From CAYVHB01 sp964450865 (GTDB lineage: Bacteria > Bacillota > Clostridia > Saccharofermentanales > UBA5734): a stretch of 33,617 nt of DNA. Made by a program: the position numbers and the translations under genes. A model generated the notes under the pieces. The model was not told the origin of the DNA and did not search any database. It saw only the letters and a program-made list of their open reading frames with translations. The DNA lies in NCBI GenBank assembly GCA_964450865.1, contig CAYVHB010000030.1:1-33617 (forward strand), read 5' to 3'. This document shows, piece by piece, positions 15,879-24,435 of the stretch (within the stretch, counting starts at the first letter, position 1; each line of letters starts with the position of its first letter).

Positions 15879-17270
15879 TCACATTATATCGACAGGCCGC
15901 TGGTCATTACCCAGGAATCCCCAGTTGCCGGCCAGCTGGATCAGGCGGTCTTCCTGGTTGGCAGCGGGATCCAGGCATACATGAGACAGCAAACGCTCCA
16001 GTAACAAACCAAGGCGTGGCCCTTTCAGTCGCCCGGCCAGGGCGGGGTGTTTGCCGGAAATTGCCAGGTCGCGAACGGTCAGCGGTTGCTGCCAGGTGCC
16101 GTCCTCAGCACCGGCCAGCTGATGTTGCTGGCGAACGGCCAGCAGATCCGGCAGCAGGTAGGCCGAACCAGGTAAAATCACCGTCAGGAGCGACCAGCCA
16201 TCGGCGGCACAGGCCAGCAGTTCAACTGCCGGCAGGCGATATGCCAGCGCAAGGACGCGCAGCAGGCGATTATACTGGTTTGGACTGAGCGGTGCCGGCT
16301 CGGGCAGCAGCAGGCGCAAGCCGGCAGCGGCCAGCAAGGCAACACCCCGATGCGCATGATCGCGTGAAATCCGGCAGCGCTGCAAAAACATGCGTTCTAC
16401 ATTCGGCAACGTGTCTGGCATCAGCAGTTCCCGCCAGGGCCGCAGTGGCCATGAGCAGCGGATGACTGCCAGATAAAACAATGGCAGGCTCTGAACAGAA
16501 TGCCAGCTGGGCCGGATCCAGCCCGCCAGAAGCCGGCAGAGTGCCTGGTCATCGGGCATCCAGCCGAACAGGCGGTCCGCAACATGCTGCAGCAAACCAC
16601 AGCCGGCAAAGCTGCACAGACGTTCGCCATGCGGGGCCTGCATCATTTTGCGGACCTCAACCGTGATCCGCTCAATGCTCAGATAATTGAGACCGCCCAG
16701 TTGGGCAGACGCCGCACTCAGCACAGCCGGGTCGGGCTCCAGATGATAGGTTAAAGCAAAACGGACTGCCCGCAACATGCGCAGGCCATCCTCCCGGAAG
16801 CGTTCATTGGCCTCGCCAACACAGCGCAGGCGTCGCTCCTGCAGATCCTGCCAGCCGCCAAACGGATCAAGCAAACCAAAATCCGGCCGGTAAGCCATGC
16901 TGTTGATGGTAAAATCACGACGTGCCAGATCAGGCAGGACCTCGTTTTCAAAAACGACTTCATCCGGATGGCGACCGTCACTGTACAGGCTCTCGGAACG
17001 AAAAGTCGTCACCTCGAAAGCCATCTGATCAAGTAAAACCGTCACCGTCCCGTGGGCCAGTCCGGTCGCAAAGGTATGCGGGAAAGCCGCCTGCACGTCC
17101 TGGGGCCGGGCACTAGTGGCCAGATCATAATCCAGGGGATCGCGCCCCAGCATCAGGTCGCGCACACAACCGCCGACCAGCCAGGTCTGATAGCCAAGCT
17201 CGTCAAGCCGATCGATTATTTGCAGCACAGCTGCGGGAATCCGATGGTCCCAGTTGCCAGCCTTGATCAT
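15879..17270 (-). CDS. cca: CCA tRNA nucleotidyltransferase
   Basis: A class II CCA-adding enzyme that builds or repairs the 3' CCA of tRNAs using CTP and ATP. It is 463 residues long. The head domain shows VGGCVRDLMLGR (about 32-43), then the catalytic DYD at 47-49, and the EVTTFRSE and RRDFTINSMAY motifs. A DPFGG segment and an RFREDGLRMLRAVRFA motif follow, typical of the nucleotide-selecting neck. The usual DIAT after the catalytic Asp reads DLAT. No HD phosphohydrolase motif is obvious in the C-terminal part. GGAGG lies 5 nt before the ATG. It diverges from the RCC1-repeat gene across a 254-bp gap full of palindromes. The tRNA-Ala in this window already encodes CCA, so the enzyme may serve mainly in repair. 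Confidence 0.94.
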   Translation of the reverse strand: MIKAGNWDHRIPAAVLQIIDRLDELGYQTWLVGGCVRDLMLGRDPLDYDLATSARPQDVQAAFPHTFATGLAHGTVTVLLDQMAFEVTTFRSESLYSDGRHPDEVVFENEVLPDLARRDFTINSMAYRPDFGLLDPFGGWQDLQERRLRCVGEANERFREDGLRMLRAVRFALTYHLEPDPAVLSAASAQLGGLNYLSIERITVEVRKMMQAPHGERLCSFAGCGLLQHVADRLFGWMPDDQALCRLLAGWIRPSWHSVQSLPLFYLAVIRCSWPLRPWRELLMPDTLPNVERMFLQRCRISRDHAHRGVALLAAAGLRLLLPEPAPLSPNQYNRLLRVLALAYRLPAVELLACAADGWSLLTVILPGSAYLLPDLLAVRQQHQLAGAEDGTWQQPLTVRDLAISGKHPALAGRLKGPRLGLLLERLLSHVCLDPAANQEDRLIQLAGNWGFLGNDQRPVDIM

Positions 17271-17289
17271 CGTTTCCTCCGGGCTCTGT

Positions 17290-17318
17290 TTGCAATGTGC
17301 AGCTGAAACGTGTATGAT
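17290..17318 (+). promoter_or_regulatory. Promoter toward the RCC1-repeat gene
   Basis: TTGCAA (17290-17295), a 17-nt spacer and TATGAT (17313-17318) form a reasonable sigma-A promoter on the plus strand. The -10 overlaps the first of the TGAT-N5-ATCA palindromes. The implied leader is about 200 nt. Confidence 0.45.
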
Positions 17319-17379
17319 CTGTCATCAGATATGATCTGTTATCATTTTATTGTGATCCGTCACCATTTCATCATGATGA
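17315..17379. promoter_or_regulatory. Array of TGAT-N5-ATCA palindromes between cca and the RCC1-repeat gene
   Basis: TGATCTGTCATCA (17315-17327), TGATCTGTTATCA (17332-17344) and TGATCCGTCACCA (17353-17365) are three related 13-mers. The first two are clean inverted repeats of TGAT/ATCA and the third has one half-site mismatch. A perfect 12-bp palindrome TCATCATGATGA follows at 17368-17379. Spacings are 17 and 21 bp. The arrangement in a divergent gap, over a -10, is what a repressor operator cluster looks like. No regulator gene is adjacent. Confidence 0.5.
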
Positions 17380-17524
17380 TGCACTCATTTTACCGTTTCG
17401 GGACCGTTGTGAAAAGAGGCTGTTCAGCCAATCCCGGTAATCTGCGCTTAGTCAGCTGTGCTCCGGGACTGTTCATGATCATTGCGGCGCCCCGCCTGAT
17501 CGACCGGAAAGGATTTCCCGCCTC

Positions 17525-19639
17525 ATGTTCAGATTTGCACAAGATACCCAGAACAAACATCCTGCTGTCAGCCCGCGCAAACGTATTTTCACGCTGCCAG
17601 GGCTTTGCATACGCCTGTCGTGCCGGCCTGGCGCTGCCATAAACCCGCGCAAATGTGCTTTGATGCTGCCAGGACTGTTAATCCTGATCATGATGGGCTC
17701 TCCTTTTGTCACAGTTGCGGCATCCGTTTCTGGAACGGCTATTGCAGCGGAGACCAGACTGGCGGATGATCCGGCAGCCAGCCCGACAGATGCCCTGGCT
17801 GCCAATCAGGTGAATGATCAGGCTACCGGCGATACCCGGACTCAAGCCGAGACGGACGAAGTGAAACAACCGGCAGCCCGTCTGGCAGCCGGTTATCTGC
17901 ATAGCGCGCTGATTCATTATGACAGTCAATTATATGTCTGGGGGGACAATTCATATGGTCAGCTGGGCCTGTCCGGCCCGGACCAGATCAATGTGCCGAC
18001 TCTCCTGACGCTCCCGGCAGCAGTCAGTGCGGTCAGCCTGGGCATGTGGCACACGCTGATTCTGACAGCTGATGGCCGTGTTTATGCCTGCGGACGTAAT
18101 TCATACGGCCAACTGGGCAATGGCAGAATCCAAAACAGCTCTGTGCCAGTCCTGGTTGAAGGATTGCCAGCTGTCCAGGCTGTTGCTGCCGGCGCTTATC
18201 ACTCGCTGGCTCTCGGCGCGGACGGCAGCGTCTGGGCCTGGGGCAGCCATTCACAAGGTCAGGCCAGTTCAGCAACAGCCGAAGTGATCAAGGACGAAAG
18301 CGGAACCTTGTTGGGCTCTCGCTGCACCGAGCCGGTGCAAATCCTGGCAAGCGGGGCAGTTGCGATAGCAGCAGGTGGTCACTTTTCACTTTATTTGACT
18401 GCCGATGGCCAGGTTTTTGCCTGGGGTGACAACAGCAAAGGTCAGCTGGGCCAGGGCAACAGCCAGCCAGCAGGTACCGGCACAGCAACCGGGCCAGTGC
18501 CGGTCAGCGGCCTGTCCCAGGTTGTGACTATTGCTGCCGGCTATGAACACGCGCTGGCTATTGTCGAAAAAGACGGCCTGCGCCAGCTTTATGCCTGGGG
18601 TGATCATTCCCTGGGCCAGCTGGGTCTTGGCAGCCAGGCCGGGCAGCCGCCTGTTCGTACCACACCGGAACGTGTCGATCTGACCGGCGATGATCAGCCC
18701 GAAAATGATGATCTGGTAACAGTCACAGCCGGTTATATGCAGTCGGCTGCCATCGCCAATGTCAGTCCAGAAACGGGCCGGCAGACCGTTACAGACCGGC
18801 AACGGCTTTATGTCTGGGGCAGTGATTCAAGCGGCCAGCTGGGAATCGGCAAGCCGGGCAGCCAAAATCTTCCCCACCCGGTCAGCGGGACTTATGACAG
18901 TTACGAAGGTTCCGATTTTTTACCATTTGACGCCATCGCCTGCGGCGGTGAGCATTTGCTGGTCTTAAGCAGCAAGGGATTACTGGCCGCAGCCGGGCGA
19001 GGTGATCGTGGCCAGCTGGGTACCCTGACCAATACGGATCAGTACGTCCTGACCGGTGTGGAAATACCGGATCTGTTCCGGCCGGCCTGGGCACCGGGAC
19101 AGTCAATCCGGATGCAATGGCGCGCGAATCAGACTGAGTTAAAACTGGGCTGGCCAGCTGCCCAGGATAACCGGCTGGTTGCCGGTTATCGGCTGGCGGT
19201 CCGGAAAGCCGGCCAGGCTGCTATTTATCTGGATGCCGGTCACCATTTATCCTATACCCTGACCGGAGTGGATCCGCAACAGCCGCTGGAAATAAAAGTC
19301 TATGCCTATGACCAGGCTGATACAGCGGATAAAACAACGTCGGCCGGTTTGGCCGGGCTTGGCTTCCTGACAGCCCACCAGCTGCCGTCCGGCCAGGATC
19401 CAGCAGCCTATTTTTTGCCTGTCCAGCCAGTCACCGCACCGGAAGATCCAGTCATTCATCGCTGGCAACCCGATCCAGCCGGACAGCGCCGGCCCCTTGA
19501 AGTTCCCTGGTCACAAATTTATATCAGCGGCATCCAGCCAATTCCCCGTCTGAAGCCCTGGATCTGGCTCGCGCCAGCCGCAGGGGTTCTCATCCTGGCC
19601 GCTGCAGTCTGGTATCTCGGCCGCAAGCGTACCGGTTAA
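17525..19639 (+). CDS. Secreted, membrane-anchored RCC1-repeat (beta-propeller) protein
   Basis: A 704-residue surface protein. A hydrophobic segment near residues 47-68 (LPGLLILIMMGSPFVTVAA) looks like a signal sequence, preceded by a long basic N-terminus. An in-frame ATG at 17663 would give a tidier signal peptide but has no clear ribosome site, while AAGGA precedes 17525. Seven RCC1/BNR-type repeats span about 118-505, each with a WGDNSYGQLG-like core: VWGDNSYGQLG, ACGRNSYGQLG, AWGSHSQGQ, AWGDNSKGQLG, AWGDHSLGQLG, VWGSDSSGQLG, AAGRGDRGQLG. Seven copies suit a complete seven-bladed propeller. A fibronectin-III-like region (about 530-615) and a C-terminal helix (WIWLAPAAGVLILAAAVWYL) with a basic tail follow. 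It probably mediates binding at the cell surface; the ligand is unknown. Its stop overlaps that of the convergent DUF2207 gene. Confidence 0.82.
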   Translation: MFRFAQDTQNKHPAVSPRKRIFTLPGLCIRLSCRPGAAINPRKCALMLPGLLILIMMGSPFVTVAASVSGTAIAAETRLADDPAASPTDALAANQVNDQATGDTRTQAETDEVKQPAARLAAGYLHSALIHYDSQLYVWGDNSYGQLGLSGPDQINVPTLLTLPAAVSAVSLGMWHTLILTADGRVYACGRNSYGQLGNGRIQNSSVPVLVEGLPAVQAVAAGAYHSLALGADGSVWAWGSHSQGQASSATAEVIKDESGTLLGSRCTEPVQILASGAVAIAAGGHFSLYLTADGQVFAWGDNSKGQLGQGNSQPAGTGTATGPVPVSGLSQVVTIAAGYEHALAIVEKDGLRQLYAWGDHSLGQLGLGSQAGQPPVRTTPERVDLTGDDQPENDDLVTVTAGYMQSAAIANVSPETGRQTVTDRQRLYVWGSDSSGQLGIGKPGSQNLPHPVSGTYDSYEGSDFLPFDAIACGGEHLLVLSSKGLLAAAGRGDRGQLGTLTNTDQYVLTGVEIPDLFRPAWAPGQSIRMQWRANQTELKLGWPAAQDNRLVAGYRLAVRKAGQAAIYLDAGHHLSYTLTGVDPQQPLEIKVYAYDQADTADKTTSAGLAGLGFLTAHQLPSGQDPAAYFLPVQPVTAPEDPVIHRWQPDPAGQRRPLEVPWSQIYISGIQPIPRLKPWIWLAPAAGVLILAAAVWYLGRKRTG

Positions 19640-21660
19640 TCAGTCAGGTGAATTCCCGCAGCCAGATAAAGGGCAGCCGAGAGCATTGAATCCATGGTCT
19701 GAAGATCGCGTGAAAAATCGCGCAGCCGTTCAAATGGCAGTTCCTGCTGCTCCACGGGCCAGATCATGCTGTCATCGGGTCGCTCGATCAGCCTTTTACC
19801 GATGAATATCTGCAAGAACGCTGCTGTCTGGCCCGGATCAGATTGCAACTGGAAAAACTGCTCGACCTGCCCCAGGAACTGCGGTGTTTTATGCATGGCG
19901 ATGGCATATGGCAACGCATCAGCGATCTGTTCAACCGTTACAGAGCCCTGGACGCCGCCAGCTGGTATTTTGGTATCGGTGGACTGCACCTGAATACCGC
20001 CCGTTGGCGTTTTCGTCCCGGCGGGTGGCGTCTGCTTGTCTGGCGGCATCTCCTGAAAGGAGCCAGGCATTGTCTGGGAAATGTGAAGCATGAAGCGGCG
20101 ATAGGTATGACCCTGCTTGAGAAACAGATTACCTTGGGCTGTCAAATGTCGCAGTTTCAGACCATAAAGCACAAAGACAGCCGCCGGGATCAGTAAAAGC
20201 AAGCCGAATGCCGAACGCAGGTAAATCATGACAACGAGCGCTGACAGCAGATACAGGCTGGCCAGGGACCAGCCGATTATCCGGCCCAGACGGCTTTTGG
20301 CCCGGTCAATGAGCCCCTGGGCTTCCAGCTCTTCCATCAGCAGCATGATAAACTGCTCATAATAGGCCTGAAATTCCAGCGCTGTCTGACGATCCAGCGC
20401 ATATTTGCGGATCTGGGCCGTTGAAAGGGTTGTCTCCTGAGTAACCCGGCCAAAAAGCCATTGCAGCAGGAATATCTCGTAAGCGGCAAAGCTCATGTAA
20501 TCCAGCCGCCCGGGATACAATTCGGTAAAGACATTACCGTCCAGCGATAATTCGCCACGACGTACCAGATCCATCAGCGTGGATAATAACAAAGATCCCG
20601 GCCGCCTGATCCGCATCAGCAAAGCCATGACAGCCGGACGCTGCCCGGCTCGGGCCGGCCCTTCCGGGCGGTATGGACGGCTGATGCCTTCGCGATCAAA
20701 GTAGAGGTAAATCAGGACCAGCAGCAGCAAGGCCAGCAACAGCATCATCCAGGTCAGCTGGCCGACCGTCCGGGCAATCAGTCGATTCTGCGCCTGATTA
20801 CTGACTTCATTATGAATATCAGCCAACAGGGCGGTCCGATCCTTTAATTCGCTGCTGACTGGCGCCTGTGGCAGGATAGTGCCGGGAATCAGATAGACAA
20901 AACTGGCCGGATCACCCGCGGCCAGGGCTGGTGCCTGGTTAATAATCTGCTGGTCCGCTGTCAGTTCCGTAGAGAACGAAACCGGCGAGACAGGCTGGCT
21001 CCAGACCTGGTTCAAATCCGCTGCGGGCGGCAGCTGCAAGCTGAACTGCGGCCGGCCGACCGCCTGGCGCCGCAGCAGATTGAAACAATCCCGGCGAAAC
21101 AGAACAGTATCCCCATAGGACAGGCATGCGCCTTCCAGACGATATTGAATCCGGATAATCCGTTCGGTCTTGACCTGGGGGCTGACATGAATCGTGATCT
21201 GCAGGCCATCATTTTTCTCATCAAGCACATAAGTGAGCGGCTGATTCCATTTTCCCGGGGTGGCTGGCGTCACTTCGAGAAACGTCTGCTGTTCACTGAC
21301 CAGCAAGGCCACGGCCGATGGTCTCGAAGAGGAACGGGCCGTCTGGCTGACGAGGGGGGAGCCAGTCTGGGTCATCGCATCACCAGCTGAAATATAAATA
21401 GCCTGGAGGGTCACCGACCGGGCTGTCTGGCGGGGGATTTCCAGCCGCAAATTCGACACCGGGCGCAAAAGATACAAATGAATATCCTCGCTCATTTCTG
21501 CCGTCCCATCAGTCAGCAGCCTGGCAGCAATCTGATAGTCATTGATTCGATAATCAGGTTGTCCTACAGCCTGAACTGCTAAGCCTGTCCCGGGCAGAAC
21601 AACCAGACTCATCAGGATGATCAGCCAGGCAAGCAGTGACTTCGGCAATTTTCGGCCCAT
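19636..21660 (-). CDS. DUF2207 family membrane protein
   Basis: A 674-residue predicted membrane protein with the DUF2207 pattern. A signal peptide (LLAWLIILMSLVVLPGTGLA) leads into an extracellular N-terminal domain that begins YRINDYQIAARLLTDGTAEMSEDIHL, split here only for reading: YRINDYQIAARLLTDG then TAEMSEDIHL. One membrane helix lies near 298-318, then a cytoplasmic part with a winged-helix-like stretch, then a helix pair near 457-497. The function of the family is unknown. A Pro/Gly/Thr-rich insert with the near-repeat KTPTGGIQ / KIPAGGVQ lies around 545-570. AGGAGGT lies 10 nt before the ATG. It ends in the same TTAA as the RCC1-repeat gene, leaving no room for a terminator between them. 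Confidence 0.75.
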   Translation of the reverse strand: MGRKLPKSLLAWLIILMSLVVLPGTGLAVQAVGQPDYRINDYQIAARLLTDGTAEMSEDIHLYLLRPVSNLRLEIPRQTARSVTLQAIYISAGDAMTQTGSPLVSQTARSSSRPSAVALLVSEQQTFLEVTPATPGKWNQPLTYVLDEKNDGLQITIHVSPQVKTERIIRIQYRLEGACLSYGDTVLFRRDCFNLLRRQAVGRPQFSLQLPPAADLNQVWSQPVSPVSFSTELTADQQIINQAPALAAGDPASFVYLIPGTILPQAPVSSELKDRTALLADIHNEVSNQAQNRLIARTVGQLTWMMLLLALLLLVLIYLYFDREGISRPYRPEGPARAGQRPAVMALLMRIRRPGSLLLSTLMDLVRRGELSLDGNVFTELYPGRLDYMSFAAYEIFLLQWLFGRVTQETTLSTAQIRKYALDRQTALEFQAYYEQFIMLLMEELEAQGLIDRAKSRLGRIIGWSLASLYLLSALVVMIYLRSAFGLLLLIPAAVFVLYGLKLRHLTAQGNLFLKQGHTYRRFMLHISQTMPGSFQEMPPDKQTPPAGTKTPTGGIQVQSTDTKIPAGGVQGSVTVEQIADALPYAIAMHKTPQFLGQVEQFFQLQSDPGQTAAFLQIFIGKRLIERPDDSMIWPVEQQELPFERLRDFSRDLQTMDSMLSAALYLAAGIHLTD

Positions 21661-22081
21661 GGCTTATCTGACCTCCTGAATAGCAGAAATAATGCAGAAA
21701 TAGCAGAATCATGATCGTGATAATGGCAGTCATTGCCGCAGTTGTCGTGACATTCATTCGGGCATCTGTTGCGGCAGGCATATTGGCATTAGTCTTGCAT
21801 ATCATGATGACCGTTGTTATGACAGACCTTGCTTTATTATATCATAGCCTGGAAAACTTATTGTTTCACGTTAATTGCGAGGGATTTACAACCCCTGCCA
21901 CGAACCTTTTTATCGGCCAGCCCCAATACCCGCCAAGCGGGTAACAGCAAGTTTGCCCGCCCGCGGGAGATGTGCGAAACCATTTATGAAAAGCGGGAAC
22001 GCGTGCCGGTCTTTCCCCGGTTTAAAGAAATGACCGTTCCCCTGTCCCCATTTCCAGGCTGAAAATCGTACTTTCAGGCAC
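21661..22081. other. Non-coding gap between the DUF2207 gene and tRNA-Ala
   Basis: No convincing gene lies here. Close to the DUF2207 start are three near-copies of GCAGAAAT (21683, 21694, 21703). Further away are two hairpins: TACCCGC-CAA-GCGGGTA (21927-21943), and a longer one in which GGGAACG...GGTC pairs with GACCGTTCCC (21995-22042). Short open frames at 21711-21944 (plus) and 21554-21805 (minus) are hydrophobic but lack ribosome sites. The GTTCCCCTGTCCCC stretch near 22036-22049 resembles REP-like intergenic sequence seen in other genomes, from memory only. Confidence 0.5.
21836..21844 (-). promoter_or_regulatory. Extended -10 element upstream of the DUF2207 gene
   Basis: TGATATAAT on the minus strand is an extended -10 with a perfect hexamer. 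The -35 region (ACAATA-like) is poor. The implied 5' leader is about 170 nt. Confidence 0.45.
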
Positions 22082-22106
22082 AAAAAAAGCACCGTTTCCA
22101 GTGCTT
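22082..22106 (-). terminator. Intrinsic terminator of tRNA-Ala
   Basis: On the minus strand AAGCACTG and CGGTGCTT form an 8-bp stem closed by a GAAA tetraloop, followed directly by a run of Ts. It is about 36 nt past the tRNA 3' end. It is the clearest intrinsic terminator in the window. A weaker TGTCC/GGACA hairpin lies between it and the tRNA. Confidence 0.9.
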
Positions 22107-22142
22107 ATTTGTCACTGTCCGACTTTTTGGACAATCTTGCGT

Positions 22143-22218
22143 TGGTGGAGATAACGGGATTCGAACCCGTGGCCTCTGCCTTGCGAAGGCAGCGCTCTCC
22201 CAACTGAGCCATATCCCC
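22143..22218 (-). tRNA. tRNA-Ala (anticodon CGC)
   Basis: A 76-nt cloverleaf on the minus strand with encoded CCA. The acceptor GGGGATA pairs with TATCTCC, including the G3-U70 wobble that AlaRS recognises, and the discriminator is A73. The anticodon stem CTGCC/GGCAG holds the loop TTCGCAA, giving anticodon CGC for the GCG codon. The T-arm has the standard TTCGAAT loop with ACGGG/CCCGT. All stems pair fully. It is transcribed as a single gene from its own promoter. Confidence 0.97.
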
Positions 22219-22230
22219 GGGACTGTAGAT

Positions 22231-22259
22231 ATTATAGGTGGCTTGCTGGCTGCTGTCAA
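22231..22259 (-). promoter_or_regulatory. Consensus promoter for tRNA-Ala
   Basis: TTGACA (22259-22254), exactly 17 nt, then TATAAT (22236-22231): a perfect 12/12 match to the sigma-A consensus at optimal spacing. The start would fall about 6-8 nt upstream of the mature tRNA 5' end. Confidence 0.9.
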
Positions 22260-22367
22260 GCATGGACCGGGTCATTTAACGTTTTTTTGACACAGCTTTG
22301 ACACACCGGCTCATGATATAGATCCTGTTCAATCCACGGATACCCGTCAGGCCGCGAGATCAGGCCA

Positions 22368-24131
22368 TCAGGGATTATTCTCCGGTCGGCCCGATTCCTG
22401 GCGGGCTATTTCCTGGCGCTCCAGGGCGATGAAGTCGATCTTGCCGACCTTGGTCCGCGGCAGGTCGTCGCGGAACTCAATATCGCGCGGAACGGCATAT
22501 TGGATCAGCCTTTTCGAGCAGGCATCAATAATCATCTGACGCAGGGCGGCCTGGTCGGCGTGAGGATTCTCAGCCACGACAAAGGCTTTGACCGTCTGCA
22601 TCTTGTAAGGATGAGGCACCCCGATGACGCAGGCCAGGCGGATGCCGGGAACAGCGCTGATGATGTCTTCGACCTGGGATGGGAAAACCGGCACCCCGGA
22701 GACCTTGAGAATGCGCTTGATGCGCTGTTTGAAATGCAGGTAACCGTCCGCGTCCATGTTGCCAAAATCACCGGTATGGACCCAGTCCAGGCCGTCCGGA
22801 TGACGGCGGATCGTCTCCCGGGTCGCTTCTTCATCGTCAAGGTAGCCCAGCATCATCGTCGGCGCGTTAATGCAGAACTCCCCATCCACCCCAGGCGCGA
22901 CCGTCTCGGCGGTACCGGGGACGACCACTTTCATCAGCACATCTGACAGCGGCAGGCCAACCGAGTCAGCGCGCGCCTCACCGGACGGATTGACCGCGCA
23001 CACCGTCACGGTTTCGGTCAGGCCATAGCCTTCCCGTAATGTACAGCCGCCGTTGCGCTCACGGACAAAGCGGTCGAAGCGATCCTTGAGATCTGCTGTC
23101 AGTGTATCACCACCGCAGAAAACAGCCCGCAGGCACGACAGATCCGCCCGCTGCAGCTTCTTGTTCTGCAAGATCCCTTCAAACAGTGTGGGCACCGCCG
23201 CGATATAGCTGGGTTTTTCTTTGATAATGACGTCCGCAAGCACGTCCGGCGTAAACTGCGGCACGAGAATGGACATCATGCCATTGACCAGCATGGTGTG
23301 CAGGCCCATGCAAAGGCCAAAACCGTGAAACAGCGGCAGGATCGTCACCATCGAATGACCGGTGGGATCAAAGGATGTCATGTCGGTTATGCCGATAATG
23401 TAAGGGCCTTGCAAGGCCAGGATGTTGAAGTTATACGAGGACAGCATGATCGTCTTGGGTTCGCCGGTTGTTCCACCGCTATGCAGGTAAACAGCACAGG
23501 CCCGCGGATCAATCCGCCGCTCATAGGCCCCGGCCCCGGCCGCAGTCGAGTTCATCGCCGGCTGACCGAGGGCACAGAAATCAGGCCAGCGGATATAGCG
23601 GGCGTCCTGCGGCATCGGTTTGATTTTCCGGCCTTTCGTCAGATAGAAACCTACCTTGAGGCCCAGGCTCAGATAATCCATGATCGAGCAGACAATGGTT
23701 TTGCGAATCCGAGAACCTGCCAGCATCGTTGTCTGCCTGGCCAGGAAAGCGTCGAGGATGATCAGGTAATCACTGCGCGCCGTCCGGATATAATGAGCCA
23801 GCTCATCGGCTGGGGAAAGTGGATGGACCATGTTGCAAATACCGCCGAGACGATTGACCGCATAGAAGAAAATCGCGGCGTGCGGCACATTGGGCAGGCA
23901 GATTGTTGCCACTTCGCCGGCCTGAAAGCCAATTGCTGACAGTGCCCGGGCGACCTGGTCGATAGCGGCCAGTGTATCCGTGTAGCTGATCCGGCGGCCC
24001 ATAAATGACAGGGCCGGGTATTGGGGGAAGCGCAACGCCGCTGTCCGCACCAGCTCGTAAAGAGTCGCATCGGGATATTCCATGTGTTCCGGGATCCAGG
24101 GATCAAAGTGCTTCAGCCAAGGTTTATCCAT
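22368..24131 (-). CDS. AMP-forming long-chain acyl-CoA ligase (FadD-like)
   Basis: A 587-residue ANL-superfamily enzyme that activates a carboxylic acid with ATP to acyl-AMP and then to a CoA thioester. The P-loop-like motif reads LHSGGTTGEPKTIMLS (near residues 212-227). A GYGLTETVTV motif (A5) and HTGDFGNMDADGYLHFKQR (A7-A8 hinge) follow. The C-terminal catalytic lysine lies in LPRTKVGKIDF. The fatty-acid-type layout and size fit FadD rather than acetyl-CoA synthetase; the true substrate is not readable. A TTG at 24143 would also open the frame, but GAGG lies 6 nt before the ATG at 24131, which I prefer. It stands alone between tRNA-Ala and a 450-bp gap. A second, different ligase lies about 4 kb away at 27994. 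Confidence 0.9.
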   Translation of the reverse strand: MDKPWLKHFDPWIPEHMEYPDATLYELVRTAALRFPQYPALSFMGRRISYTDTLAAIDQVARALSAIGFQAGEVATICLPNVPHAAIFFYAVNRLGGICNMVHPLSPADELAHYIRTARSDYLIILDAFLARQTTMLAGSRIRKTIVCSIMDYLSLGLKVGFYLTKGRKIKPMPQDARYIRWPDFCALGQPAMNSTAAGAGAYERRIDPRACAVYLHSGGTTGEPKTIMLSSYNFNILALQGPYIIGITDMTSFDPTGHSMVTILPLFHGFGLCMGLHTMLVNGMMSILVPQFTPDVLADVIIKEKPSYIAAVPTLFEGILQNKKLQRADLSCLRAVFCGGDTLTADLKDRFDRFVRERNGGCTLREGYGLTETVTVCAVNPSGEARADSVGLPLSDVLMKVVVPGTAETVAPGVDGEFCINAPTMMLGYLDDEEATRETIRRHPDGLDWVHTGDFGNMDADGYLHFKQRIKRILKVSGVPVFPSQVEDIISAVPGIRLACVIGVPHPYKMQTVKAFVVAENPHADQAALRQMIIDACSKRLIQYAVPRDIEFRDDLPRTKVGKIDFIALERQEIARQESGRPENNP

Positions 24132-24200
24132 AATATCCCTCAAATTTAAAAAAATTCCGATTGAATCAATAAGTCACGGTGCATCAACAACCTGACAGGC

Positions 24201-24272
24201 AACTGCCACGGCCATGACTTGACAGTCAGCCGGCAGGGTAACGACCGGATGGATAACTGTCACGGCCATGAC
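24201..24272. repeat. Direct repeat in the gap between the ligase and radA
   Basis: AACTGCCACGGCCATGAC (24201-24218) and AACTGTCACGGCCATGAC (24255-24272) differ at one base, with an offset of 54 bp. Each is followed within a few bases by a GACAG...CAGCCGGC-like stretch, so the duplicated unit is longer but decayed. The gap 24132-24582 has no convincing gene; an open frame at 24268-24477 lacks a ribosome site. Confidence 0.6.
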
Positions 24273-24435
24273 CTTGATTGACAGCCGGCTCGGTTATGGC
24301 CTGATTGATTTGGTGATCCTGACTCTTGATACAACGATTATTATCACGGTTGTGAATATCTTGCGGGAAGAGCAGCTGAATGTCAAGACGAAGAAAGCCA
24401 ACCGATGGCGATCAGCAAGGTATCAGGTACAAAAT

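Noticed and set aside
17310..17642. 110-residue plus-strand open frame before the RCC1-repeat gene
   Set aside because: It starts in the palindrome cluster, has no ribosome site, and overlaps the better-supported RCC1-repeat reading frame.
21711..21944. Hydrophobic 77-residue plus-strand open frame that could be a small membrane protein
   Set aside because: It lacks a ribosome binding site, begins inside a repeat-rich leader of the DUF2207 gene, and its second half is not protein-like.
22286..22324. Two TTGACA hexamers and TATAGA on the plus strand suggesting an antisense promoter into the acyl-CoA ligase gene
   Set aside because: Best spacing is only 15 nt, and nothing downstream on the plus strand looks like a gene.
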